From Verrucomicrobiota bacterium (GTDB lineage: Bacteria; Verrucomicrobiota; Verrucomicrobiia; Chthoniobacterales; UBA10450), in contig QHNQ01000016.1 in the NCBI GenBank assembly GCA_003218135.1, positions 1 to 35,172 on the forward strand: a stretch of 35,172 nt of DNA. The letters are read 5' to 3'. Position 1 is the stretch's first letter. Each line of letters begins with the position of its first letter. Positions 16,678 to 25,709 of this stretch are shown one piece after another. The notes under the pieces are model-generated. The model did no database searches, was not told where the DNA came from, and saw nothing but the letters and a program-made list of their open reading frames with translations. Made by a program: the position numbers and the translations under genes.

Positions 16678-18972
16678 ATGCTGTCGCCTTATTGCTTTAT
16701 TGCCGTACTCTGTTTCCTTGCTGCTGCGCCGCTGAATGCGCGCGCCCAACAATGGGCCGCTAACCTGCCTAAAAAATCGCCTCAGGAATTGACGTTCAAA
16801 GATTTCCAGAAGGCGTTCCAGGAATACTCTCAACAACATCCGGTACCCATGGAACAGGAGAACGTTGCGCCCACGCAGCGCTTGGCAAAGGCGGAAGCAA
16901 TCCAAGACAGGGTCGGAATTGAAGAGCAGAAGCTGTTCAAGCGTTGGGAATGGCTAATGGAGCAGCGCACCTATCCCAGCGGCCGGCTGAACCAGGCTGC
17001 CATAACTGAGATTCGGGAGAGGATTCCGGAGGAAGACAAGCAGCTGCTGAAGAACGCTGGATCCGCTGTTGGGCCCATGATGGCCGCACAGCCGCCGGTC
17101 GTATGGAAATCTCTGGGGCCGTCGGATGCCATCGGCGGCACCAACATGGGACGCGTGAATTCCATCAACTTCGACCCCAAGAACTCCAAAATTATCTACA
17201 TCGGTACGCCCGACGGGGGTGTATGGAGGAGCGCCACGGGCGGGACCGCGTGGTCGCCGCTGTTCGATTCGCAGCCTACGTTGAGCGTTGGAGATGTAGC
17301 CGTTGACCCTAACGACTCGAAAACACTTTATGTCGCTACCAGCGACCCATACGGTTACGGAACGCCGTTCTGGGGCGGCACATACAGTGTTGGCGTAAGG
17401 AAAAGCACCGACGGAGGAACGACGTGGTCCGACACCGGCCTGCCTTGGAGGATTGATCAGAACCGGACTATCCGCCGGCTAGTAATTCATCCGACCGACA
17501 GCAAAATCCTGCTGGCCGCGACTAGTGACGGCGTTTATCGCACTGATAACGCCGGTGCCACTTGGAGCCAGGTCGTCACCGCCAGCGCCTATGATGCGGA
17601 ATTCCAGCACAACGATGGCAAAATTGCCTACGTCACTACCAGCCATGTCATGAAGAGCAGCAATGCCGGAGAAACGTTTGCCGCAACCACCGCCACTTGT
17701 GCCGGCTCCCGCTACAGCATCGAAATCGCTCACAGCAGTCCCAAGACGCTCTACACTCTATGCACCGACGGCACTGTCCAGAAGAGCACGGATGCGGGAG
17801 CCACCTGGGCCAACACCACGGCGCCAAGGGTTACCCTGTATGGCTACTATGACAACGTACTGGCGGTCTCTCCGGTCAGCGATAAAGTCGTCTGGGTGGC
17901 CGGTTACGACATCAAGAAGACCACCGACGGCGGCGCTACTACTTGGGCCAGCGTACCCATGGCGGGTCACTTGGATAACCATGCCCTGCGCTTCTTACCG
18001 AGTTCCGGCACCACCATCCTAGCCGGCAATGACGGCGGGCTGTTTAAAAACACCGATTCCGGGTCGACCTGGACCAGCCTGAATAAGGGGCTGGCCATCA
18101 CCCAGTTCTATGGGGTGGGAAGCAGTAAGACGACCAAGATCATGGAGCTGGGCGCGCAGGACAACGGTCACATGAAGTACGATGCCGGGACCTGGACCAG
18201 TATCACCAACGCCGATGGAATGCGGGGCTTCATTGACTGGAACAACGCAGGCAATATCTACGCGTCTATCCAGAACGGCAAGCTGTACCGTAGCACCGAT
18301 GGCGGCGCCAACTTCGTTGGCATCAATACGCCTTGCGGCGGAAACTGGGTCACGCCCTTGCAGCAGGACCCGATTAGGGCAACCACCATCTACGCTGCCA
18401 CGTGCAAGGTGTGGAAGAGCACTGATCAGGGCACCGCGTGGACCGATATCAGCGAGACACTGGCTGATATTATCACATTCGTATCGCTCAAAGTTGCGCC
18501 GAGCGATCCCAATTACATCTATGCGGGGAGCGGAAACAAACTCTATCGCACCACCACCGGAGGCATGCCGTGGCACGACATCACGGCCGGTCTGCCAGTG
18601 GTCTCCAACTATCTGACCGACGTGACCGTGAGCGACACCGATCCTGACCTGGTGTGGGTGACGTTCAGCGGATACTACGCCGGGGAGAAGGTGTACAAGT
18701 CCCAGGACGGAGGCACAACCTGGAAAAATATCAGCGGGAGGCTGCCTAACATGCCGGTGGACACCATCGTTTATGAGAAAAAGGCGGACAACCCGGTCTA
18801 CATCGGCACGGATGCCGGTGTCTATTATCGCAACGATGGCCTGGTCGATTGGGTGCCCTATAAGTGGGGATTACCGAATGTGATCGTGGATAGGTTGGAG
18901 ATTCTCTACGGCAGCAACGTGATCCGTGCGGCTACTTACGGCAGAGGATGCTGGGAAGCTCCGCTGAAGTAG
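16678..18972 (+). CDS. Secreted BNR/Asp-box repeat (sortilin/VPS10-like) beta-propeller protein
   Basis: Signal peptide MLSPYCFIAVLCFLAAAPLNARA; many Asp-box-like motifs: KSTDGGTTWSDTG, RTDNAGATWSQV, KSTDAGATWANT, KNTDSGSTWTSL, RSTDGGANF, KSQDGGTTWKNI; an upstream start at 16648 is also possible. Confidence 0.88.
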   Translation: MLSPYCFIAVLCFLAAAPLNARAQQWAANLPKKSPQELTFKDFQKAFQEYSQQHPVPMEQENVAPTQRLAKAEAIQDRVGIEEQKLFKRWEWLMEQRTYPSGRLNQAAITEIRERIPEEDKQLLKNAGSAVGPMMAAQPPVVWKSLGPSDAIGGTNMGRVNSINFDPKNSKIIYIGTPDGGVWRSATGGTAWSPLFDSQPTLSVGDVAVDPNDSKTLYVATSDPYGYGTPFWGGTYSVGVRKSTDGGTTWSDTGLPWRIDQNRTIRRLVIHPTDSKILLAATSDGVYRTDNAGATWSQVVTASAYDAEFQHNDGKIAYVTTSHVMKSSNAGETFAATTATCAGSRYSIEIAHSSPKTLYTLCTDGTVQKSTDAGATWANTTAPRVTLYGYYDNVLAVSPVSDKVVWVAGYDIKKTTDGGATTWASVPMAGHLDNHALRFLPSSGTTILAGNDGGLFKNTDSGSTWTSLNKGLAITQFYGVGSSKTTKIMELGAQDNGHMKYDAGTWTSITNADGMRGFIDWNNAGNIYASIQNGKLYRSTDGGANFVGINTPCGGNWVTPLQQDPIRATTIYAATCKVWKSTDQGTAWTDISETLADIITFVSLKVAPSDPNYIYAGSGNKLYRTTTGGMPWHDITAGLPVVSNYLTDVTVSDTDPDLVWVTFSGYYAGEKVYKSQDGGTTWKNISGRLPNMPVDTIVYEKKADNPVYIGTDAGVYYRNDGLVDWVPYKWGLPNVIVDRLEILYGSNVIRAATYGRGCWEAPLK

Positions 18973-18973
18973 C

Positions 18974-19468
18974 TTACGGCGCCGCGGCAGCAGCTAGCGC
19001 CACGATTGTCTTGGCGGGCGCATACAGCGTTGTCCCGCCGGACTTGAGAGCGACCACTACCTCGTTATCTCGCGCCAGTAGCTGAGCCCGATCCTCACAA
19101 GCCAGACCTGTTTGTTCCTGCACGTTCACCTGATAAACCTCGTCCTGGGTCTTCGGGACCAGCATGTCCTTCGCCTCGGTAGGTGCGTTGGGATCGTGCG
19201 GAACGATCACCGGGGAGGTCACTTTCTTTAGGCTCGCCGCGTACGATTGCCATTTGAGGCATACGCTGCTGACAGAAACTGATGTTCCTTTCTCCACGGT
19301 GACATAGATGTAATACCTGACCGGAAGGGGATTGTCGGCCAGTCCGCCAGGGCCCGGCGGAATGCCCGGAGTGGTGCTGCGGCTGTAGGCAACCGCCTGA
19401 ACCATCGGCGCCTGTCCAACGGACCAGTCGGTTACCGCGATTAAAAACAGAAGAGAAAGGAATTTCAT
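18974..19468 (-). CDS. Hypothetical secreted protein
   Basis: 164 aa with signal peptide MKFLSLLFLIAVTDWSVGQA; convergent with the beta-propeller gene. Confidence 0.6.
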   Translation of the reverse strand: MKFLSLLFLIAVTDWSVGQAPMVQAVAYSRSTTPGIPPGPGGLADNPLPVRYYIYVTVEKGTSVSVSSVCLKWQSYAASLKKVTSPVIVPHDPNAPTEAKDMLVPKTQDEVYQVNVQEQTGLACEDRAQLLARDNEVVVALKSGGTTLYAPAKTIVALAAAAAP

Positions 19469-19698
19469 AGTAGGCCCTTTGGACGCCGCACCTTGCCGTT
19501 TGGTTACTTGTTAGGTTAGCGCTGAAGCGGGTGCTCAGCAATTTCAGGTTCCGCGACCTTCTGCGTTACTGCTCAGAAAATCGTCGCACGTAGAGGCACC
19601 CGTCCAAGCTTAGCAGTTCCATTGCGAGGTGCGCCGGCACCTAATAACTCAACATTCACACTAAGTGGTCGCCACTCGCTATGAAAAATTTGAAGAGT

Positions 19699-20352
19699 TC
19701 AAACCTGCATAGCGTTTGCTGAATTTATGGTGAACCAGACTGGCAGAGAGTATCGTTTTCCAGAAACAACGTTTGGCACTGCGTGCACAAATTTGTGATT
19801 GCTAGGAAACCCAACGAATAAACCGGGCTTCGGGATGATAACTACATCACGATCCGGGAAAACCAATTCACCTCCTGTGAAGTTGTCATTCAGATAAACA
19901 AGCGCCGTGTAATCTCGTTGGGGCGTGTGATTCGGGAGCCACCGCCCGTCCTCTTCTCGCTCGTTGTCTGCGTGCGGAATATGCGAATCCCCAGGAAATA
20001 AAGACGCGAGGACCACCGTTTCGACAAATAATTCCGGAGTACGAAGGCCGACCTCGATCTTTTCTTTGCATCGCAGGGTTACACCATACACCCAGCTAGC
20101 TGAGTCGCTATCTACGTCTCGAAGGGTGTAATAATGGAGAATGGGCCGACCACTGTAATCTGTCTGAGGCGATAGCTCAGCATAGCGATCGTAAAGGTCA
20201 ATTAGGAACGTACATTCCTTTAAACTGAGAGTATTCTCTGAAACGAGGATTCTACTTAGAGGCTTTTTTCGCGCCACAATGTTTATGATTGATGTCCCAA
20301 CTTTGTTTCTCGCAAAGGATTCTCCGGTTCTTAGCTTTAGCAGAAAGAACAC
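19699..20352 (-). CDS. 2OG-Fe(II) oxygenase (prolyl 4-hydroxylase-like)
   Basis: 217 aa; HxD in SHIPHADNE, distal His/Arg in KFVHAVPNVVSGKRYSLPVWF, DYTALVYLNDNFTGGELVFP. Confidence 0.8.
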   Translation of the reverse strand: MFFLLKLRTGESFARNKVGTSIINIVARKKPLSRILVSENTLSLKECTFLIDLYDRYAELSPQTDYSGRPILHYYTLRDVDSDSASWVYGVTLRCKEKIEVGLRTPELFVETVVLASLFPGDSHIPHADNEREEDGRWLPNHTPQRDYTALVYLNDNFTGGELVFPDRDVVIIPKPGLFVGFPSNHKFVHAVPNVVSGKRYSLPVWFTINSANAMQV

Positions 20353-20395
20353 ATCGTTGTAAATCAGAACCCCACGAAGGATCGGCTAGCTTTTC

Positions 20396-20462
20396 AGCCA
20401 ACGCGAAGACGGACGAGGCAGATCGTCTTGCTGCCGAAGCGTTGGTTTTAGTAGAGCGATCG
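20396..20462 (-). pseudogene. Degenerate duplicate of the dciA/DUF721 3' end
   Basis: Minus strand reads QRFGSKTICLVRLRVG-stop versus QRFGGKTIRDVRFRVG-stop at the end of the intact gene (22880); about 43/52 nt identical by eye. Confidence 0.75.
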
Positions 20463-20485
20463 AAACGAACGGCAAACGGCGGCGC

Positions 20486-20983
20486 TTACCTCGGACTGGA
20501 ACGCGGCAGCGGAATATCACTGATGTCGAACTGTGTCCTTCGCCGAGCTTTTGAGGCTTCAGCCACTTCAGCTTTCAAACGTCGAAGGGTTTCACCCTCC
20601 GGCTTTTTTTCCCAGTCTTGATTAGCTTTTCGCTGGGCCGTTGTGGCATCCAAAGCAAAGAATTTCGCTTCAGTGGACTGCTTTTTGATCTCTTCCCTGA
20701 TAAACTGCTTTTTCTTTTCTTCTAATTCGCGAATGCGCTGTGAAGTCTTCGGTGACGGTCGAGTTGCCTTCGGCGACCGCCCTGACGGAGGCGGAATCTT
20801 CGAAATGTCGAACTCCTGACTTTTCCCTGTCAAAGCGCGAGCAGAATTTGTTGGATCGGCGCTCTTATGCTGATCCAGAATAGCCTGCGTTACGGTCTGA
20901 GCATCGGGACCCTGGCCGTGTAACGCGATTGGCCACACCGCCACGAAACAACATGCTGTGATATTCAGAATTCCCGAACCCAT
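20486..20983 (-). CDS. Hypothetical exported protein with duplicated FDIS-x-IP-x-P motif
   Basis: 165 aa; signal-like N-terminus; QEFDISKIPPPSG and TQFDISDIPLPRS flank a charged helical region; 10 nt downstream of the OMP gene. Confidence 0.6.
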   Translation of the reverse strand: MGSGILNITACCFVAVWPIALHGQGPDAQTVTQAILDQHKSADPTNSARALTGKSQEFDISKIPPPSGRSPKATRPSPKTSQRIRELEEKKKQFIREEIKKQSTEAKFFALDATTAQRKANQDWEKKPEGETLRRLKAEVAEASKARRRTQFDISDIPLPRSSPR

Positions 20984-20993
20984 AAAGCTATCT

Positions 20994-22619
20994 TCAAAAG
21001 TTAACCTTTAATGATGCCATGAATCGCGGCTGCTCGTATTCGTTTGTCGCGATATTAGAATCGTTGATGTTCGATTGATAGTCCAACACGACCTCGAGTC
21101 TGTTTGTTACTTGTTCATCGTACAACAGCTTAAGTGTGAGGGCAACGTCGACTATGTGAGTGTCATCGCGGCGTTTCAATTTAGTCCCATTTTTGAGTGC
21201 CGGAAACGTGACATTTTCGTATTGCTCATGGCGAAACTCATATAACGCTGCCAAGTTGACGCTCCGAAGCATCGCACAAACGCCGTCTGCTTTAAATATG
21301 CACCAGTCAACCTTTACAAAGGGATCATCGCGTTGCTTGTCCCCGACGATTCCCTCTGTGACGAACCACTGATGCAAATATTTTGCCGTTATGGTCACAT
21401 CCGGCGACCAGACGCCCTCGCTGATTGAATGCGCCCAAGTTTGCTCTGTGGCAAGTTGATGACCGAAGCCATCTAGAATGGCCAATGCTTGTTTTGGCGT
21501 CATCGAATAATCGTAGCGAATGGCACTGTAGCTGAGCTTGGTTGTAAGTTCCGGGCTCTCAGCGTAACTGACATTTGGCTGAAGGGTTAGGATATTGCTG
21601 AGGTTTTTTGTGTCGCTGCGCAGCCACGCGTCTTTTACCTGAAATCCGCCACAGGTATTTTCGCTAAAGCAGTGGCAGTAACTCAAGCCGCCAGTCTGGA
21701 TCAAAGTGTTCACGGCAGATAAATCAATATAAGCGTCGTGGATGCCGAGGTAAGTTGCCGCAAGCTTATCCACCAATCCGTGGGAGCCACCAGGATGATA
21801 AAAGAACCAATCGGCTTCCAAGTTAAGTGTTGATTCCTCGAAAAATGCATCCTTGTGCGGAAATCCGGGAGGCAATGGTAAACCGTTGCCCAACGGGATG
21901 ACATTTCCGTTGTAGCCAAAACCGGTTGTTATCGATTTCAAATACTGCGACTGAATCGTGCCAGTAGGACAGCTGGCCCCAGGCGCGGGCGTTAGGAACG
22001 GTTTGGGTGCGTTTCCGCAAATATATACTTTTTTCTTCTCCTTTTTTACCGCTTCGATGTTTTTTCCAATTTCGTCTTGCAGTTGCTTCGCCTGGTCCAC
22101 CAATTCCTTGCCAATACCAAGAGAGAAAAACTGATCAATGGTGCGTTTTGCTTCCAAAAGCTGACCCGTGTTGAATTGAGCGAATGCCAGTTGGATTAAG
22201 AGAGTCGGTTCTTTAGCGGGCTTCATTCCGAGCCTTTTAGCGTGATTAATTTCGTCCAACGCAATACAAAAGGCTGCAGGAGCACCTCTTTCGTCCTTAC
22301 ATTTATCCTTGTTGAATCTCTTAATTACTTGACCGATCCGGTTGTAAATCACCCCTCGCCAAAACCAAGCGAGAGGGTTGTTTGGGTCCTCTTGCTCGGC
22401 TTCACGAAAAGTGCTTGCAGCTTGTTCATACAGCTTAATTACGACTTGCATCTCTTCGCGGGTTTCGATTGACTTCGCTTGATCTGCGGCCGTTTGCATC
22501 TCATCCCTGCCGTTTAGGATCAACTCGTCGTAGTCCCTAGCGCGCGCAGCAGAAATGCTATTTGCTAAGACGAGAGCGATTGTCATCGCGACCACCGCGC
22601 TTGGATGGGATGGTTTCAT
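20994..22619 (-). CDS. Predicted TPR + outer-membrane beta-barrel protein
   Basis: 541 aa; signal peptide (VVAMTIALVLANSISAARA); TPR-like N-terminal half; C-terminus RLEVVLDYQSNINDSNIATNEYEQPRFMASLKVNF ends in Phe with alternating aromatic/hydrophobic strands. Confidence 0.6.
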   Translation of the reverse strand: MKPSHPSAVVAMTIALVLANSISAARARDYDELILNGRDEMQTAADQAKSIETREEMQVVIKLYEQAASTFREAEQEDPNNPLAWFWRGVIYNRIGQVIKRFNKDKCKDERGAPAAFCIALDEINHAKRLGMKPAKEPTLLIQLAFAQFNTGQLLEAKRTIDQFFSLGIGKELVDQAKQLQDEIGKNIEAVKKEKKKVYICGNAPKPFLTPAPGASCPTGTIQSQYLKSITTGFGYNGNVIPLGNGLPLPPGFPHKDAFFEESTLNLEADWFFYHPGGSHGLVDKLAATYLGIHDAYIDLSAVNTLIQTGGLSYCHCFSENTCGGFQVKDAWLRSDTKNLSNILTLQPNVSYAESPELTTKLSYSAIRYDYSMTPKQALAILDGFGHQLATEQTWAHSISEGVWSPDVTITAKYLHQWFVTEGIVGDKQRDDPFVKVDWCIFKADGVCAMLRSVNLAALYEFRHEQYENVTFPALKNGTKLKRRDDTHIVDVALTLKLLYDEQVTNRLEVVLDYQSNINDSNIATNEYEQPRFMASLKVNF

Positions 22620-22879
22620 TTTTGGGGGGTATTAAATCTGTCGTCGCGATTCCCATCCGCGTGCGCTCGCGAACCCCTGCCATCCGACGGTTTAGCAGAT
22701 TGCATTTTCGGCTGTAAAGGAAAACCCATAGGGGATTTGATCAACGGTTGCTGACCTCATTCGTGTATCCTGAATCTGCGCTGTGAAGGTTCAGAAAACG
22801 TGCAGAATCTTTGATTGTGTTCCGAACACGTTGGGCGGATCGGCGCAAAACAGTATCAGTGAGAGTCGATTTTGTTAGT

Positions 22880-23242
22880 TCACCCTACGCGGAAGCGGAC
22901 GTCGCGGATCGTCTTGCCGCCGAAGCGTTGCTTTAGTTTTCGCAGGATTTCAGACTTGGAGATTTGTTCGAGCTCGTAGTGCAATGCCGGTTGGAGGACG
23001 CGGACGTAGAGGATTCCTTCGCGTAGCGCGACCGGAGCAGAATGCGCGGCGATAAAGTCACCGACGATTTTTGACCAGGCTTCGATGACTTCTGTTTCGC
23101 GCAAGCGCTCGCGAAGTCCCAAACGCTGCATCAACTTCGGGACCAGCTCCGCGGGCGAGTGCCAGCGGTCTGGTCGCGTTTTCCTTTCGGGCAAACCGCG
23201 CCATTCGGCAATCACGGCGGAGCGGAGAGATGAATTCATCAA
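22880..23242 (-). CDS. dciA: DUF721/DciA family protein
   Basis: 120 aa; VIEAWSKIVGDFIAAHSAPVALREGILYVRVLQPALHYELEQISKSEILRKLKQRFGGKTIRDVRFRVG. Confidence 0.8.
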   Translation of the reverse strand: MMNSSLRSAVIAEWRGLPERKTRPDRWHSPAELVPKLMQRLGLRERLRETEVIEAWSKIVGDFIAAHSAPVALREGILYVRVLQPALHYELEQISKSEILRKLKQRFGGKTIRDVRFRVG

Positions 23243-23250
23243 GAGTTATT

Positions 23251-23282
23251 TAGCCACGGATGGACACAGATGGAACACAGAT
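23251..23282. repeat. Dispersed-type repeat (agccacggatggacacagatggaacacagatt)
   Basis: Matches the common intergenic 'GCCACGGATGGACACAGATGGACACAGAT' type in style; contains an internal near-repeat. Confidence 0.5.
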
Positions 23283-23431
23283 TTTAAAGAAGGTCCGCGC
23301 GCCACCCGTAGTTGCATTGGATGGCAGGGCACACAGTCGCGCCTTACAACAATTGCGCCTTGCACTACGAACGCGTTTGCGAGCAGGCAGCCGCAACTTT
23401 CCGAAATCCGTTTTCCGCTTTCCGCAATCGA

Positions 23432-24865
23432 CTAATATTTCCGCCGCATGTGGCTGGGCAGAATATTTAGCTCGCCACGGTACTTGGCCACGGTGCGTCG
23501 GGCGATGGGGATCCCGCGTTCGACCAGAATTTCGACGATCTCGTGATCGCTCAATGGCGCGCTGCCGTTCTCGTGCTTCACCAGATCCAGAATGGCTTCC
23601 TTCACGCTCGTGTTGCTGAGCGATTCGCCAGTCGCGGTTTGATAGCCGGACGTGAAAAAGTATTTCATCTCAAAAACGCCCTGCGGCGTGGCCATGTATT
23701 TGCCGGACACGGCGCGGCTCACTGTGGTCTCGTGCACGCCTACGGCATCGGCCACTTCTGCCATGTTCATCGGCTTCAGATGCGACGGGCCGTGGTCAAG
23801 GAACTCGAGTTGCCGCGACACGATCTGCTGCGCGATGTTGAAAATTGTTTCCTGGCGTTGATGAATCGAGCGGATCAGGAATTTTCCGCTCCGGATCTTG
23901 TCGCGGACGTAATTTTTGACGTCGCTGCTCTGGGCATTCCCGGAGGCGATAATGTCCTTGTAAAGGTTGCTGATCCGCAGATGTGGAATCTGCTCATTGT
24001 TCAGAATGATCTGGTAGTCGCCGTCGATTTTTTCCACTACCACGTCGGGCAGCACGTAGTTTTGCGGCGCAGCAGCGAAGACCTGCCCGGGCCGCGGGTT
24101 TAGCCGCGCGATGTTGTCCGCGGCCTTCTGCACCTCCTCAACACTGATGCCCATGCGGCGCGCGATCTCGGGAAAGCGTCGTCTGCCCAAATCTTCCATG
24201 TGCTCGGACACAATTCGGTACTCGAGGCCGCGTTCTTTTCCTCCGCGCTGCAGTTGAATCAGCAGACATTCGCGCAAATCGTGTGCGCCCACGCCCGCCG
24301 GATAAAAACTTTGGATCAGCGCCAGCATCTTCTCGAAATCTTCCTTCGGAATGCCGGAGTTCAGCGACATTTCCTCCGGCGTGCTTTGGAGAAATCCGTT
24401 GTCATCGATATTGCCAATGATTAGCTCCGCAGCTTTGCGATCACTGGCACTGAGCACGCTCTGATTCAGTTGCCCGACCAAATTCTGCTGAAGCGTTTCC
24501 TGGACCGGAATGGAATCGAAAAGGAATTGGCGCTTATCTTGCGCTTCTCTCGAACCGCGCCGGCCATCGGAGCTGTAGCTGGCCGATTGCGCCATGTAAT
24601 CGCGCCATTCTTCATCGAGACTCGCAAGCTTCTGAAATTCGTCGTTGAAATTGTCGTCTGTGGAAGGTTCAGCATCGCTGCGTTCATCGGTCGCAGGCTG
24701 GTCCGGCAATTCTTCGAGCACCGGATTCGTCTCCATTTCCTGTTGAACAAGGTTGCGCAGCTCAAGCAGCGGCGTCTGGAGTATCAGCAAGCTGTGTTGG
24801 AGCTGCGGCGACAGAATCTGGTGGAGCGCAAGATTCTGCGTCTGTTGCATTCCCTGTCCGGCCAT
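23432..24865 (-). CDS. rpoN: RNA polymerase sigma-54 factor
   Basis: 477 aa; Q/L-rich region I (QILSPQLQHSLLILQTPLLEL) and RpoN box ARRTVAKYRGELNILPSHMRRKY. Confidence 0.97.
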   Translation of the reverse strand: MAGQGMQQTQNLALHQILSPQLQHSLLILQTPLLELRNLVQQEMETNPVLEELPDQPATDERSDAEPSTDDNFNDEFQKLASLDEEWRDYMAQSASYSSDGRRGSREAQDKRQFLFDSIPVQETLQQNLVGQLNQSVLSASDRKAAELIIGNIDDNGFLQSTPEEMSLNSGIPKEDFEKMLALIQSFYPAGVGAHDLRECLLIQLQRGGKERGLEYRIVSEHMEDLGRRRFPEIARRMGISVEEVQKAADNIARLNPRPGQVFAAAPQNYVLPDVVVEKIDGDYQIILNNEQIPHLRISNLYKDIIASGNAQSSDVKNYVRDKIRSGKFLIRSIHQRQETIFNIAQQIVSRQLEFLDHGPSHLKPMNMAEVADAVGVHETTVSRAVSGKYMATPQGVFEMKYFFTSGYQTATGESLSNTSVKEAILDLVKHENGSAPLSDHEIVEILVERGIPIARRTVAKYRGELNILPSHMRRKY

Positions 24866-24938
24866 ACGCCGAGTTTACCGGCACGCGGTAAGGCAGGCAA
24901 GCTGTACTAGCAGTTGTGCTAACTCTACAGGGTTGGCC

Positions 24939-25709
24939 TCACACTCCGGCCATGTCCCACTTATCGATCGTTTCCTGAACCAAGCGGGCGATCTTGTCGT
25001 TGACTTTTGTGAAATACTTTTTCGCTTTGCCACGATCGAACGTGGGATATCCCTGGCCTTCTTTGTAGAGCATGATCGTAGATGGAAACGGATAGGCGCT
25101 CCACGTGTTCGGCGGCGGCATCGCCGTCGCCATCTCCGGCTTGTAATCCTGTTTGCGAACAAGAGCCGGATCGATTGCCATGATATACGCGGTCTCATTT
25201 TCTGCTCCGTGACCGCCGTCCTCGCCGAACACTTCCAAGGTCACGTCGCTGCAATACGACCACCAGTTTACGACCAAAAGTCTCGCGCCCGTCTCGCGCC
25301 CGATTTCCTGTGCAAGCGCGCTTAGAATTGCTGTTTGCCCGCCGCCGTGGCCGTTTAGCAAAATAATATTTTTGAATTTGTTCCTCGCCAAACCGACAAG
25401 AACAGCGCGGACGTAGCTGCGAAAGATTTCTTCGGGAACGGTAAAGCTGCCAGGGTACGCATCTAAGATTCCAGTAAATCCGTAAGGAATCACCGGGGCG
25501 ATCATCGCGTTGACCCGCGGTGCGACTTCACGCGCCATCGCCATCGGCGCCAGAATGTCGGTTCCGTTAGGAGCCACGCCGTGTGGCTCCAGAGTGCCCA
25601 ACGGGAGCAACACGGTCTGGATCTGTGTCGGAACCCAATCACGAAATTCGATCCAATTGATACGCTCCATCTCGCGTGTGCTCGGCGCATTTTGTTTGCC
25701 GGAACTCAT
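24939..25709 (-). CDS. Creatininase family protein
   Basis: 256 aa; LLPLGTLEPHGVAPNGTDILAP, LLNGHGGGQTAI, GGHGAENETAYIMAI. Confidence 0.88.
   Translation of the reverse strand: MSSGKQNAPSTREMERINWIEFRDWVPTQIQTVLLPLGTLEPHGVAPNGTDILAPMAMAREVAPRVNAMIAPVIPYGFTGILDAYPGSFTVPEEIFRSYVRAVLVGLARNKFKNIILLNGHGGGQTAILSALAQEIGRETGARLLVVNWWSYCSDVTLEVFGEDGGHGAENETAYIMAIDPALVRKQDYKPEMATAMPPPNTWSAYPFPSTIMLYKEGQGYPTFDRGKAKKYFTKVNDKIARLVQETIDKWDMAGV

Noticed and set aside
18019-18576. 185-aa minus-strand ORF inside the beta-propeller gene
   Set aside because: Antisense shadow of repeat-rich coding sequence
23543-24103. 186-aa plus-strand ORF inside rpoN
   Set aside because: Antisense shadow of a confident sigma-54 gene; no coherent protein features
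25569-25590. ggagccac-gccgt-gtggctcc hairpin in the creatininase gene
   Set aside because: Coincides with the conserved LEPHGVAP coding motif; best explained as coding sequence
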